From Pleurodeles waltl (Eukaryota > Chordata > Amphibia > Caudata > Salamandridae): 64,000 bases of DNA. Below are positions 13,190 to 22,900 of this stretch, in pieces. Location of the stretch: NCBI RefSeq assembly GCF_031143425.1, contig NC_090451.1, positions 350,246,339-350,310,338 on the forward strand, in the 5' to 3' direction. A program made the translations under genes and the position numbers. Position 1 is the stretch's first letter, and the number at the start of each line of letters is the position of its first letter. The notes beneath the pieces are model-generated. The model had not been told where the DNA came from. It did not search any database and was given only the letters and a program-made list of their open reading frames with translations.

Positions 13190-14170
13190 GAGACAGTACT
13201 AGGTGTATGGACGACAGTCAACAAAAAACTAGGTTGGGCAAGAACACTGATGCAGGAAACCCCACCAATGGCACTGAAAGCTATTGGAGGATCTGCACCA
13301 TGGGAGACACGGGAGAGGACTGTATGGTATCCTTCGACACACTTCAGGCAAAATATGAGCTAGTGGATAGTCATGGGCTCAGATATTTAGAGATGAGACA
13401 TGCATTTGTCAAGTATAAAAAAATTGGGAGTTGAGGATGAAACCCTGCTAGAATTCTGGATACTCACATCCCTGCTACATACACACGCAATGTTGAATAT
13501 CTACTGAATGCTCTTAACACACGAGGTGGTCCCCTCACAGAACTTGGAGTCCTGTGAAAGGGGGGACGTAGGAGTCCTAGATGACAAATGGACTTGGGAG
13601 AAGCATGTAGATACCACAGAGGTGTGGCAATACAGACTGGGTTTAGATTGGTGCAACTCAAAATTTTGCACAGGGCATACTACACCAAAAAAAGACTGCA
13701 GCACATGGGCAAAATAAAAATGGCTGCATGTTTGAGAGGCTGCGGCTGCCCAGGAACACTACTGCATATGGTGTGGGACTGTTCACATAGCCAACCCTTC
13801 TGGTCCAGGATATGATGGGAAATGGAGGAGGCCACTGGGAAAGAAGTAGGTTTTATGCCAATGTTGATGACCATGAGCATCTGGAGGCAACAAACATTAC
13901 TCAAATAAACTGTATTGTGGTGCAACATTGCCCTAGTGTTGGCCAAGAGAGACATAATTCATCTTTGGGGTGCCCAAATTCCACCAAAAGTGACAGACTG
14001 GGCCAGGAATATGAACTAGGGCCACAAGCTGAAGTGACAATTTACAAAGCAATGGGGAATCCAAACATATGTACTAAAATATGCCATATATTGTGCAATT
14101 ACAGGGAAGACACCAGTTCAAACAACAGGAGGGAGTGGGTTGAGGGGTGGCTAAAGGGACCTGGCCGCAT
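13190..14170 (+). pseudogene. L1-type LINE ORF2, C-terminal remnant
   Basis: Frames on the plus strand read VNKKLGWARTLMQETPPMAL (about 13215-13275), then FDTLQAKYELVDSHGLRYLE (about 13335-13395). Later come LKILHRAYYTKKRLQHMG and a zinc-knuckle-like C..C..G..LLHMVWDC segment (about 13740-13790). This order is typical of the region after the reverse transcriptase in vertebrate L1-type ORF2. The same terminal motif occurs in the two larger L1 copies in this window (HMLWHC near 26420 and HMIWTC near 40405). Several stops and frameshifts interrupt it. The 5' part, including the RT, is absent, as in ordinary 5'-truncated insertions. Confidence 0.75.
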
Positions 14171-15001
14171 TCGGACTTGAAGCAGGCCTGTAAAGTTGTA
14201 TTGAATGTGATACTCCCCTTCAAGGGACTTGTGGCAGAGGATAAAATCTTTTTTTAAAGAAATTAACACTAATTAATTAAAACATAACCTTTCATTGTTA
14301 ACCTTATTATTGCCATTAAAACATTAAACTCTGAATTCAAAGTGTGCAAGAGTCTTCTTTTTAATTTTAACATTCTTCCACTGCAAGTTTAGAAAGGGAA
14401 TTCCCACACTCCAGAGCCTATTTGCACAAGCACAAGCCCCAAAAGTACTTAAAACGTGCAGAAACTGTGGTCATCAATGTAACCTCCTGGGAGACTTATG
14501 GCAACCTTTACAAGAACAGTGTATAGGACTCTAGTGGTGCTGCTGTGCTCCTGGAAGCCATAAAAATGCCTTTTCAGTCATTGGGGGTGCTGATGCCCTT
14601 CTGGGGTACCACAAGAGACAAATATGCTCATTTCTAACCCTGCCAGGGCTTACTGGGCACGCCTCAGCTATAGGCAATGAGTATAATCCAATATAATTGC
14701 ACTCTCTGCAGTGAGACTTTCTCTTTCCTTTTTTGATGGGAGTTGATGGGGGTCTTGCACGGCTCTTTTCATTTTTTTAAAAATGCAGCCTTTTGCTGCT
14801 TTGTCTATGTTTTTAAAAAAACGTGTGGGTGTGCCTTCTCGGACATCTGGGTGCTGTTTTCTTGCTGGGGCAGAATGGGGAGCCAACCCCTGTACTGCCC
14901 AGCCAGCTCCCTGCCTGGCTGGCCGACATTGCTTTTGTGTTGGCACAGGAGCTGGCATCTTATTTCTGCTGCACATGACCGCTCAGCAGTCATGTATGTA
15001 G
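14171..15001. other. No recognisable feature
   Basis: No gene or element end was recognised upstream of the Gypsy 5' LTR. Short poly-T/poly-A tracts occur near 14770-14820. Confidence 0.4.
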
Positions 15002-15216
15002 TGTTGTGACACCCTGTGTGCTAGGACCCTTGTGGTTTTAGGCAGACCCAAAAGAGGAATTCCATTACTTGCTGGGAGGTGTTATTGTGTGGTTATTCAG
15101 TATTATGACGTAATCAGAGTGCAGTAGGTGCTCATATGCTGAGTAATAAAGACATCTATTATAGAGCTCTGTGTGTCATGGTCATTGCATGCTCTCGGGC
15201 TGGGGAGGATGCTACA
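15002..15216 (+). repeat. 5' LTR of the Gypsy element
   Basis: It begins TGTTGTGACACC and ends GCTACA. The polyadenylation signal AATAAA is at 15145-15150. It is collinear with the 3' LTR along its whole length, with scattered substitutions. Confidence 0.85.
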
Positions 15217-15639
15217 ACTGGCAACGAGTAGGGGATACATGCCCCAAAGAAGCGAAACTGCTCCCTCTGAAAGTTTGCAAGGATACAGCAAACTGCTTAT
15301 GCATGCCACATGCGCCCAAATCAATGAGAAGCAGTTCGAAGATGGCCCTGTGGAGTCAAAGCCCTACTCCGGCCCATAATCAGCCCTCAAATAGGTTGAA
15401 GGCCCTGCAGAGGAGTGTATTTGAAAAGCCCACCAGAATTTATTGGTAAGGCTGAAAAAAGAAATACTGTGTTGCGCCATAACACAGAGCCATCATCCGT
15501 ACAAAGGAAATGCTAAAGGTAGTGATAAGTAGGTACAATGCAAAAAGTTAAACATGATCAAGTGCGAGAAATGGAACCAATACCTATCATCAAGAAAGAA
15601 GATGATGACCTATGACCTGAAATTAGGTATGATGACCCA

Positions 15640-16490
15640 GGTGCAAACACATGGCCGGTGCTTGCAGAAGTCACAGGTCCAGGTGAACAACGGCTGCCAC
15701 ATGAACAGCATATGCTTGCAACACTAGAAGAAAAGATCGCAAAGTACTATGCAGCTGTGTTCCTGAAACCACCACTGCCCTTCGACACCACCAAGAAACA
15801 AAATATTGTCAGGTACAACGCATGGATTGAGATTTTCAATGACTTCATAGGTGTACCAGAAGAAGTAGATGATAACAAAATCATGAAGTATTTAAAAAAC
15901 TTTGCCAGTGACAGAGTAAAAGAAGTGCTGAAGAAAATCTAGGAGACTGATGCTGTATTGAACCATCAGATCAAAGAAGCATTGGGTACCAAGTTCAATC
16001 TGACACCGAATGTTGACTATCAAAGCTACATTTTCAATCAGGTGAAACAGCAAGCTGGTGAAATGATGGATAAGTTTGTTGAAAGACTTGATGTGCTTAT
16101 CAAACACTGTAAGTTTAGTGAATTTAATGGTTAAGAAGCCATAAGCCTCAGAGACATCGATGGCTGTCTTTCAGACTCTTTCAGTAGACGCACGTTGCGA
16201 GAGATGCTCAGTTTAGAGAAAATATTAATGGCTGCAAGAGCTGATGGAACAGCAGATCAACAAGCTGCTGATATGGAAGCAGGAACAGCGAAAAAACAAT
16301 CAGCGTAGGCCATGATAGCACGCACAAGTACTAGGTAGATGCATGCAAATCAAAGTCCTCAAAGAAAAAAAGGTTGTGTTTCCATTGTGGGTTTCCATTT
16401 CCCTGTGAAGGTAAACGCCCAGCCACAGGACAGATGTACAAAAGTTGCAGGAAAGAAAAACACTTCATAACGGTTTGCAAAGCGAAAAAA
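15640..16490 (+). pseudogene. Gypsy gag remnant with zinc knuckle
   Basis: An open frame at 15658-15942 is interrupted by a TAG and continues in the same frame. It contains a helical capsid-like region (RYNAWIEIFNDFIG) and then MDKFVERLDVLIKHC near 16070-16110. A C-x2-C start of a nucleic-acid-binding knuckle appears at about 16375, followed by further Cys and a His. The knuckle spacing is longer than the usual CX2CX4HX4C, so it is decayed or a variant. Gag packages element RNA in virus-like particles. No functional product is possible here because of the stops. Confidence 0.7.
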
Positions 16491-16829
16491 AAAAGATATG
16501 TCAGAGAAAGAAGAGAAAATTGATGCCAGAAGGTTCCAGAAGCATTCTTGCCATGCCCACAAAGCCAAAATGCAATGTCAGTTACGACAAGTAGAAACCA
16601 GTCAAAGTCAGGCGTCATCAAGGTCATCCTACTAAGGCTGCTCAACATCATTATCAAGCACCAGTGATGAAGATGTATGTACGATGATGGTATTGACCAA
16701 GGAACAACAGGCACATGTTGGTTTGGCTGCTTGTAAGGAAGAACACAGAACAAAGGCAAACCATCAAACAAAACAACATAATTCATTTGGACAGTGCCCA
16801 AAGATTACAATAAAGGTCAAATGTTGACC

Positions 16830-19165
16830 CATAACCTTTAGAATAGACAGTGGTGTGTCGTGTCAATTACCATCATGCAAGTCGAGAATTTCAATAGCCT
16901 GTCTCCTGTGCCACATCTAAACCCATCACACATGAAGGTATACATGTGGGCTGCTTCTAAACTGTTGCAGAGTGAACGGTCATTCACAGTGAAAATGTGA
17001 CATAAAGCAGTATCAGTTCAAGCACCAATTGACATTCTCAAGGAACCTTGTCCAATGCATGCCTACTCAGTTTTGCCACTGCTGCTGACATGGGACTGAT
17101 ATCTGTCAATTACAACCTTTACACTCAATCTGAAAGTGTGAGTCAGTTTCCTTTGTTGTTTCATGGCCTATAAAGACAAGCCAATGAAAGTGTGACTTCA
17201 CATCAATGGCGACATTTGCCCTAGTGCCCAGTGGCACAGCAGTCGTTTTTCACATGCAGGAAGTTATTATGAAAGAACTAGAAACGCTATTGAATGATGA
17301 CATCATTGAGCGCTCCCCTGGTCCTATGCCATGTGTTTCGCCCACAGTGGTGGTGCCAAAAAAGGACAGTGGAGATGCAGTGCGCATCTGAAGTGATAAG
17401 CGCCAGGCCAACAAAACAATTGAGAGAGAAAGACATCCTGGTCCACACACAGAGGACATGATCATGCAACTGAACGGTGTCAAAGTCTTCTCTCGTCTTG
17501 ACCTGATCAAGGGATACCATCAGTTCAAGTTTGAAGAGAACTGCAGGTACATCACTATTTTTGGGACTCATATTGGTTTGTTCAGATACAAAAGACTGAG
17601 TTTTGGAGTGCTGTCAGTAACAGAAATATTTCAGGATGTTACACATTGAATAATTCAACCTATCATGCATTCTGTTAATTACAGTGATGACATACTGGTA
17701 TTTGGAGCAATACAAAAGGAGCCTTACACAAGTGTGCCAGTTATTTGCTGATGCAGGTCTCACTCTGAACGCAACAAAGTGTGAGTTTCATAAGACACAT
17801 ATTCTCTGATGGAGGAATGACTCCTGACCCAGATAAAGTGCAAACACCTTCAGCAACTTGCCCCACACAAGATGTCACCATGCTGCAATCCTTCTTAGGC
17901 ATGGCTAGTTATTGCTCATGGTATATTTTTGTGACTTTGCTACAGTGGGTGCCCCATTGAGAAACTTGACAAAACAAAATTTCCCTTCCAGTGGTCTGTC
18001 GAATGTGATCAAAGCTTCAAACAAATAAAACATACGACTGAGAATGCAATCGAGATGGCCTATTTTGACCCCAAGTTACATACTTCAAAAATTCAAAAAT
18101 GTGCATGATGAACTGTCTGTGACCAGGGGAAGTGATATAGTGAGAGGCTCAAGAATCATCATACCTGAGAGCCTAAGACATTGTGGCATTGTAGCCAACA
18201 AAACAGCCCTAAGAAACCTAGCATGGTTCCCACGCCTAGGCGAGCAAGTTGAAAGGGAACTATAAGTGGCTTTCCCCTATAGTGACGCTGCATCCATTGA
18301 CAATGTCTGACCTTCCTGTATAGGCTTGGGAAAGAGTTGCAGTTGATTTTTTGGGCCTTTTGGAAACAGACATCACCTCAGGTTAGTCTTTAATGAGTAT
18401 TTATGCTTTCCTTTAGTAAAGGAGCTATCATAAACAACCCATGACAAGGTCATCAAGTGGCTGGATGATAACTTTGCAGCATGGGTTATCCCCGCTTTTC
18501 TCAAATCTGACAATGGCCTGCCATTCAATAGCAAAGAATTCAAGGAGTTTCTAGTCAGATTAAATGTCAAGCATCAAAAGAGTACACTTCTGTAGCCCCA
18601 AGCCAGTGCTGTCGTGGAACAATTCAAGGCTACCCTCAAAGGGGTAATTCAACGAGTATCGATGGAGGGGATCGAGTTAAACCAGGCCCTGTGTCAAGCC
18701 TTCTGTGGTTATCGTTCAACTTCTCACTCCACAATTGGTGAGAGTCCTGCCATCTTGCTGTTTGGGAAAGCCATTGGAACTTAGCTGCCACAATGCTCAA
18801 TGGACTGACCTTTGAAAGTTGATAAGGTTCGTGTCACAGACACTTCTCAAAAGTGCAAAAGAAAAACATGCCAATCGGCGTCGAATAGCTCAGGAAACAG
18901 TCTTCAATAAAGGTGAATGGGTCCTGGTCAAGCAGAAACAAAAGCAGAGGACAGACACTCTGTTTGTTGTCGATCCTCTGAGGATTGTGATGTGCAAAGT
19001 ACACATGATGTCGGTGCATCGTCCCAGAAAGTCCATCCTATGGGACTCATCATACTTTAAGCACCTAACTCAACTTTCGTCAGCTCCTGCAATTATGAAT
19101 GAGGCAATCCCACTTAACAGTCAAGATCAAGTATCAGAACCGGTGCCATTGGTGCACAACTAGGG
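16830..19165 (+). pseudogene. Gypsy pol remnant (protease, RT, RNase H, integrase)
   Basis: A protease-like DSG appears in FRIDSGVSCQ at about 16840. The reverse transcriptase follows. LLNDDIIERSPGP leads into VVVPKKDSG (about 17290-17370), then SRLDLIKGYHQFKFEE (about 17490-17540) and FRYKRLSFGV (about 17580). The catalytic box is NYSDDILVFG (about 17675-17705), a YSDD variant of the usual YxDD. SFLGMASYC marks the RNase H boundary near 17895. Integrase traces are LAWFPRLGEQVE (about 18215), VAVDFLGLLETDIT (about 18335) and SDNGLPFNSKEF (about 18505). A C-terminal open frame runs 18819-19163. In-frame stops and frameshifts occur throughout, so the polyprotein is dead. Confidence 0.8.
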
Positions 19166-19287
19166 TGCAGCTCAACCACTCCATACCACTCGATCTGGCC
19201 GACTAATGTGAGTGCCTCAACAACTTATTGAAGAAATATAATGTGACTGTTATTTGTACTTTTTATTTACCAAAGGGGGAGAGGCAG

Positions 19288-19504
19288 TGTTGTGAGACTA
19301 CATATGCTAGGACCGTTGCAGTTCTAGGCGGACTCAACAGAGGAACTGCATAACTTGCTCAGAGGTGTTAAGGTGTGGTTATTAACGGTTATGATGCAAT
19401 CAGAGTGCAGTGTGTGATCGTATGCTGAGGAATAAAGACGTCTGTTATAGAGCTTCGTGTGTGGCGTGGTCATTGCATGCTCCCAGCCTGGGAAGGTCGC
19501 TTCA
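19288..19504 (+). repeat. 3' LTR of the Gypsy element
   Basis: It begins TGTTGTGAGACT right after the polypurine tract at 19272-19287 and ends GCTTCA. AATAAA is at 19431-19436. It matches the 5' LTR in order and length. Confidence 0.85.
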
Positions 19505-20723
19505 GTGCAGTGTGCACCCCACTCCGCACAGACACCGGCATGGGGAGCAGGAGATGCACCACAAACACAGGAACATGCTGGCGCTCATGTCCTGTCCCGG
19601 GCTGATCGAGTCTCCCAGGACAGTTTTCAGTGCATCTGGCCCCAGGGGATGGCGTCTCTGGGGCCATAGGTTTTCTTGGGGAATGGATCCCACACAAACC
19701 TGTGTCTCGGACAGTTATGACTTATGTTTTTAAGCTCTGTAAGGCGCTGTTCCACACGTCTGGTTTGGAAAACATAAATGATAACAATAAATGTTTATTA
19801 GCAATGAAACATTAATGCATAGCCTGTCTTATTTGCAGATTCTGATTTGTGCAAACTTCATACACAAAATGGAAACGTGATATCGTAATTGGAATCTTCA
19901 TTATGGAAAGGCATAACAATATTTTTATCCTGAGATTTAGCCAATAAAGGGATAACGGTTACAACGGAAGGTATTATGTAAAAGCAACACTTTCAGTGTT
20001 TTCAAGATTGTTTTGATAACACGAGTAGGAACATTTTAGGGCTAGAGGCAACTGGCTTCATCGGGGATTTAAAATATTTTTTGGATATTATAAATTAATT
20101 GGGATCTTCCTGTAAACTGTAGGATTAAGCTACACGTGTCCACCTGATAATAAGGTGATAATACATTTGTGATCTTGAATTCAACATAATCTATTATCGG
20201 GAAGTATAATAAAAAAATGGCATTCAGATACTGAAATACTTTGTGGAGCCTTCTACAGACACCTGCTTTTCCAACTCTGCATTTTCAAGGGACGTTTGTC
20301 ATATTTTGGTATTCTTACGGAAACAGATCAATAGTAGTGGGAATTCCTGTCTACTATATTCATATTTTGATGAAACACTGTATTAAAGTATAAATGCGAG
20401 CCTTCGTGTATTAAAACTGAAATAATTATCAACCGGGGTAGAATGCCTCATCAGTATGGGACTAAAGGTGTCAACTGAATGCGTCATCTCATACATGGCA
20501 ACCAGATTGTCGTCAGTGGGATAAAAGCACCACTGGCCTAGATGTCGACACGTGCGTAAAAAGGTCTAATGAACTACATTTAATATTCAAATATTGTTAT
20601 AGTCGAATACGAATTTAAGACCAGTTACAACGCGATTTGAAACAATATCCAAAACTATATGAAAGCTTAGATAGTAAGGTGCGCTGTTAAGTAACAAGCA
20701 GGCCTTTAATTTTACTAACTTAC
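19505..20723. other. No recognisable feature; probably intronic
   Basis: AT-rich sequence lies between the Gypsy element and the WD40 exon. It is likely part of the intron downstream of that minus-strand exon. No further exon was recognised. Confidence 0.4.
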
Positions 20724-20834
20724 CCAGAGGATTGCAGTTCGGTCAGAGGAACCAGAGATAATTCTCTTGTCGTCAAAACAGTAGATGCAGGAGTTCACAG
20801 CCCCGCAGTGCCCTTTTAACACTCGGAAAGGAAT
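20724..20834 (-). CDS. Internal exon coding one WD40 repeat (WDR88-like?)
   Basis: The minus strand reads IPFRVLKGHCGAVNSCIYCF and then DDKRIISGSSDRTAILW. That is a classic WD40 blade with GH near the start and a terminal W, where the aspartate would start the next exon. The exon is 111 nt in phase 0-0. A TTTTCAG acceptor lies before it and a GTAAGT donor at 20723-20718. There is no internal stop, and this is the cleanest host-type coding signal in the window. The pattern PFxxLxGHxxAVxxCxFCxDD..LLSGSxDxTxxLW resembles, from memory, the first repeat of WDR88, a WD-repeat scaffold protein of unclear role. Many WD40 proteins share such blades, so the name is tentative. No other exon of the gene was found here, which fits the giant introns of salamanders. 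Confidence 0.65.
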
Positions 20835-21309
20835 CTGAAAATGAGCAGATAAACGTTTAATCGGTAGTGCTGAGCTGTAATAAGTCGCCTTCTTGTCAGA
20901 CACAATGTCAAACTGCTTAATGACAATGACAGTTGCGGCAAGTAGGAGCGATGTATAGCAATGCGTCCTACATGTACATCTTTTCAAATGCACGCCTTCC
21001 ACCTGGTACTCGGGTATTACAGTATGGCATCTCACAGGCACAGCACACGTTCCTAAACTGGGGGACGCTGGACTGTGGGAAACCGCTTTAAGGCTCTTCT
21101 GAAAAGAGGAGAGTGAAGGACGTCTGAGCCCATACATTCGACTTTCGGAAAGGTGACCCATGGAGGAGCGCGGGGCTGAAAGCCACTTACTGCAAAGAGA
21201 AAGCAGAATTTTACCCGATTCAAGGCCGGCTTTTCTGGGGGCGTGGGATGAGACTAATGGCCAGAGATATCAAAGATCCGTTTTGCATAAGAAATCGCTA
21301 TTTAAGAAA
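20835..21309. other. Sequence upstream of the WD40 exon
   Basis: The minus-strand frame stays open from the exon up to about 21161 but has no recognisable domain. The acceptor at 20835-20837 suggests the extra open stretch is intron. Nothing else was recognised. Confidence 0.35.
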
Positions 21310-21828
21310 TGCAAAATGGGATGTATGAAATTTGCGATTCGGTAATGCCGATTTCCTTAAATTCGTAATCTCTATTACTGAATCGCAATTAGAGAATGTG
21401 ACTCCATTCATCCCTATGGGCTTTAGGCCCATAGGTGCGAATGTTTTTTGTATTGTTATGGACCACTGCCTCCTCTGAAAAAATGAAAAGAAAACTTTTA
21501 ATTTTTGATTTTGAAATGCATCTCGCTTTCCTTTAAGGTAAACGGGCTGCATTTAAAAAAAAAAATGCTTTATCTAAAAGCAGTCACAGACATGGTGGTC
21601 TGCTGTCTCCAGCAGGCCACCTTCTCTGTGAGGGCGGCCATTCCCAAAGGGGTCGCAAATTGCGACCTACACATGAAAATTCATGAGGTAGGTAATTTGC
21701 GACCCCATTGGGAATCACAAACAGTGTAAAGTACACTGTTGTACATCCGGTATTGCGACTTGCAAATTGCGAGCTACTAAGACTCGCAGTTTGCGAGTCG
21801 CAAATATCGGATGTTTGTACATGTGGCC
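21310..21828. mobile_element. Putative hairpin MITE (GCGACTCGCAAA type)
   Basis: Left part: GGATGTATGAAATTTGCGA. Right part, read inward from 21828: AGGGCCACATGTACAAACAT followed by ATTTGCGACTCG. These look like loosely matching inverted ends. Inside are two strong inverted repeats. One pairs CATTCCCAAAGGGGTCGCAA (about 21640) with TTGCGACCCCATTGGGAATC (about 21697). The other lies within 21738-21815 around TTGCGAGCTACTAAGACTCG. No coding content was seen. The boundaries and class are uncertain. Confidence 0.45.
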
Positions 21829-22759
21829 CTATTTCTTTTATGGCTTCAGTGATGTCTTTGACAAGGTCTAGCTGGTATTCAGCTAGGGTAGAGCGCTTGA
21901 TAGAGCCTTTGGAACATTTTCAATTAATCAAGTTCTACTTTTAGGAGCCGTGAGGCCTGGAAATGATCTAAAAGAACATCATTTGATTGGTGCCCCTTTC
22001 CTTCAGAGCCAATTAACCTATCAAAGTCCTAACTGGGAGGTTGTAGATTTTCTCTGTCTATGCTATTTGAAGAAGGCCCACCCCCATATTGTTCGTGGCT
22101 GCGACTTACAACAAAACCATTCACTGTGCTGTCCAGTGGGCCTGGTTATAGGTAGATGGCCAAGCAGAGTCAAGCTGGCTAGTATAGGAGGGAACTGCTT
22201 ATACTTCCTACCCCAAATCCTTAAATCCCCATGCGCAGACTGAGGACCTAGAGGTATTGCTCAAATAACCTCAGAGAAAGACTTGTTAGTGTGTGGATGG
22301 TCTTGAGATTTAAAGAAAGTGTATTTGAGGGAAGGAAGAAGAGGCCCTGGGATAGCAGAGAACAGCTGGGCAGCCCACGATCTACTGGCAGTGCGCAAGA
22401 CTGGAGGTGTTGCATCAAGGTCTGCTGGGTCAGCACAGTCTGCCACGTAGCGTAATGAGAGGGAGAAAATTAACATGTGCAACTCCCAGGGACTGAGCCT
22501 CATTGAAAAAACACTTGGGTCCTTGCTCTGGATGCTCTGCTGTTGTCCCGCTGTGAGGACCTGGACTGAACAGCTGAAAAATGCCCACAGTTGTGGTGCA
22601 GCACTGACTGCTGTTGCACATGAACAGCCTTGCAACCAAAGGGTTCCTGTCTATACAGTAGATGGCCTGATAAGGGGAGCGCTGCATATAGGGGAGTGAG
22701 TGAAGACTGCACATTTATAATTTTACTATGCGGTGTAGAACCAGAATTGGAGGATCGCT
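21829..22759. other. No confident feature
   Basis: A minus-strand frame at 22261-22635 is long but shows no recognisable motif, and I do not call it. The region ends at the L1 target duplication. Confidence 0.35.
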
Positions 22760-22774
22760 AATGAAGAATCTACT
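22760..22774. repeat. L1 target-site duplication, left copy
   Basis: AATGAAGAATCTACT, identical to 32896-32910. The T-rich tract that follows (TTTATTTTTTT) is the poly-A tail of the minus-strand L1. Confidence 0.95.
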
Positions 22775-22900
22775 TTTATTTTTTTAAATATATTTATTGA
22801 CAGTTTTCTAGTAAAAGAAGTCTTTTTAGGATTAACAAGGTATGTTACAGAGCATCGAGATCTAAATACAGTTATATCCAAATTCATTACAGTAAGTATG

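Larger units (their letters stand above)
15002..19504 (+). mobile_element. Ty3/Gypsy-type LTR retrotransposon, decayed
   Basis: Two direct repeats of 215 and 217 bp bound the element (15002-15216 and 19288-19504). Both start TGTTGTGA and end CA, and each contains AATAAAGAC. A candidate primer-binding region (TGGCAACGAG) follows the 5' LTR after two bases. A polypurine tract, AAAGGGGGAGAGGCAG, precedes the 3' LTR. Gag, zinc knuckle, protease, RT, RNase H and integrase remnants follow in the Gypsy order. The LTRs differ at many sites (roughly one in six to seven by eye), so the insertion is old. I could not find a clean target duplication. The flanks are TGTAG on the left and GTGCA on the right. 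Confidence 0.85.

Noticed and set aside
14997..15001. Target duplication of the Gypsy element
   Set aside because: TGTAG on the left and GTGCA on the right do not match. Decay or a slightly wrong boundary could explain it, so no claim is made.
20835..21160. Extending the WD40 exon upstream to the Met at 21161
   Set aside because: A strong acceptor (TTTTCAG) sits just before the WD40 blade, and the upstream open frame has no domain-like composition.
22261..22635. 124-codon minus-strand ORF as a gene or CR1/L2 C-terminus
   Set aside because: Only vague similarity to the end of a LINE protein. No motif was strong enough to call.
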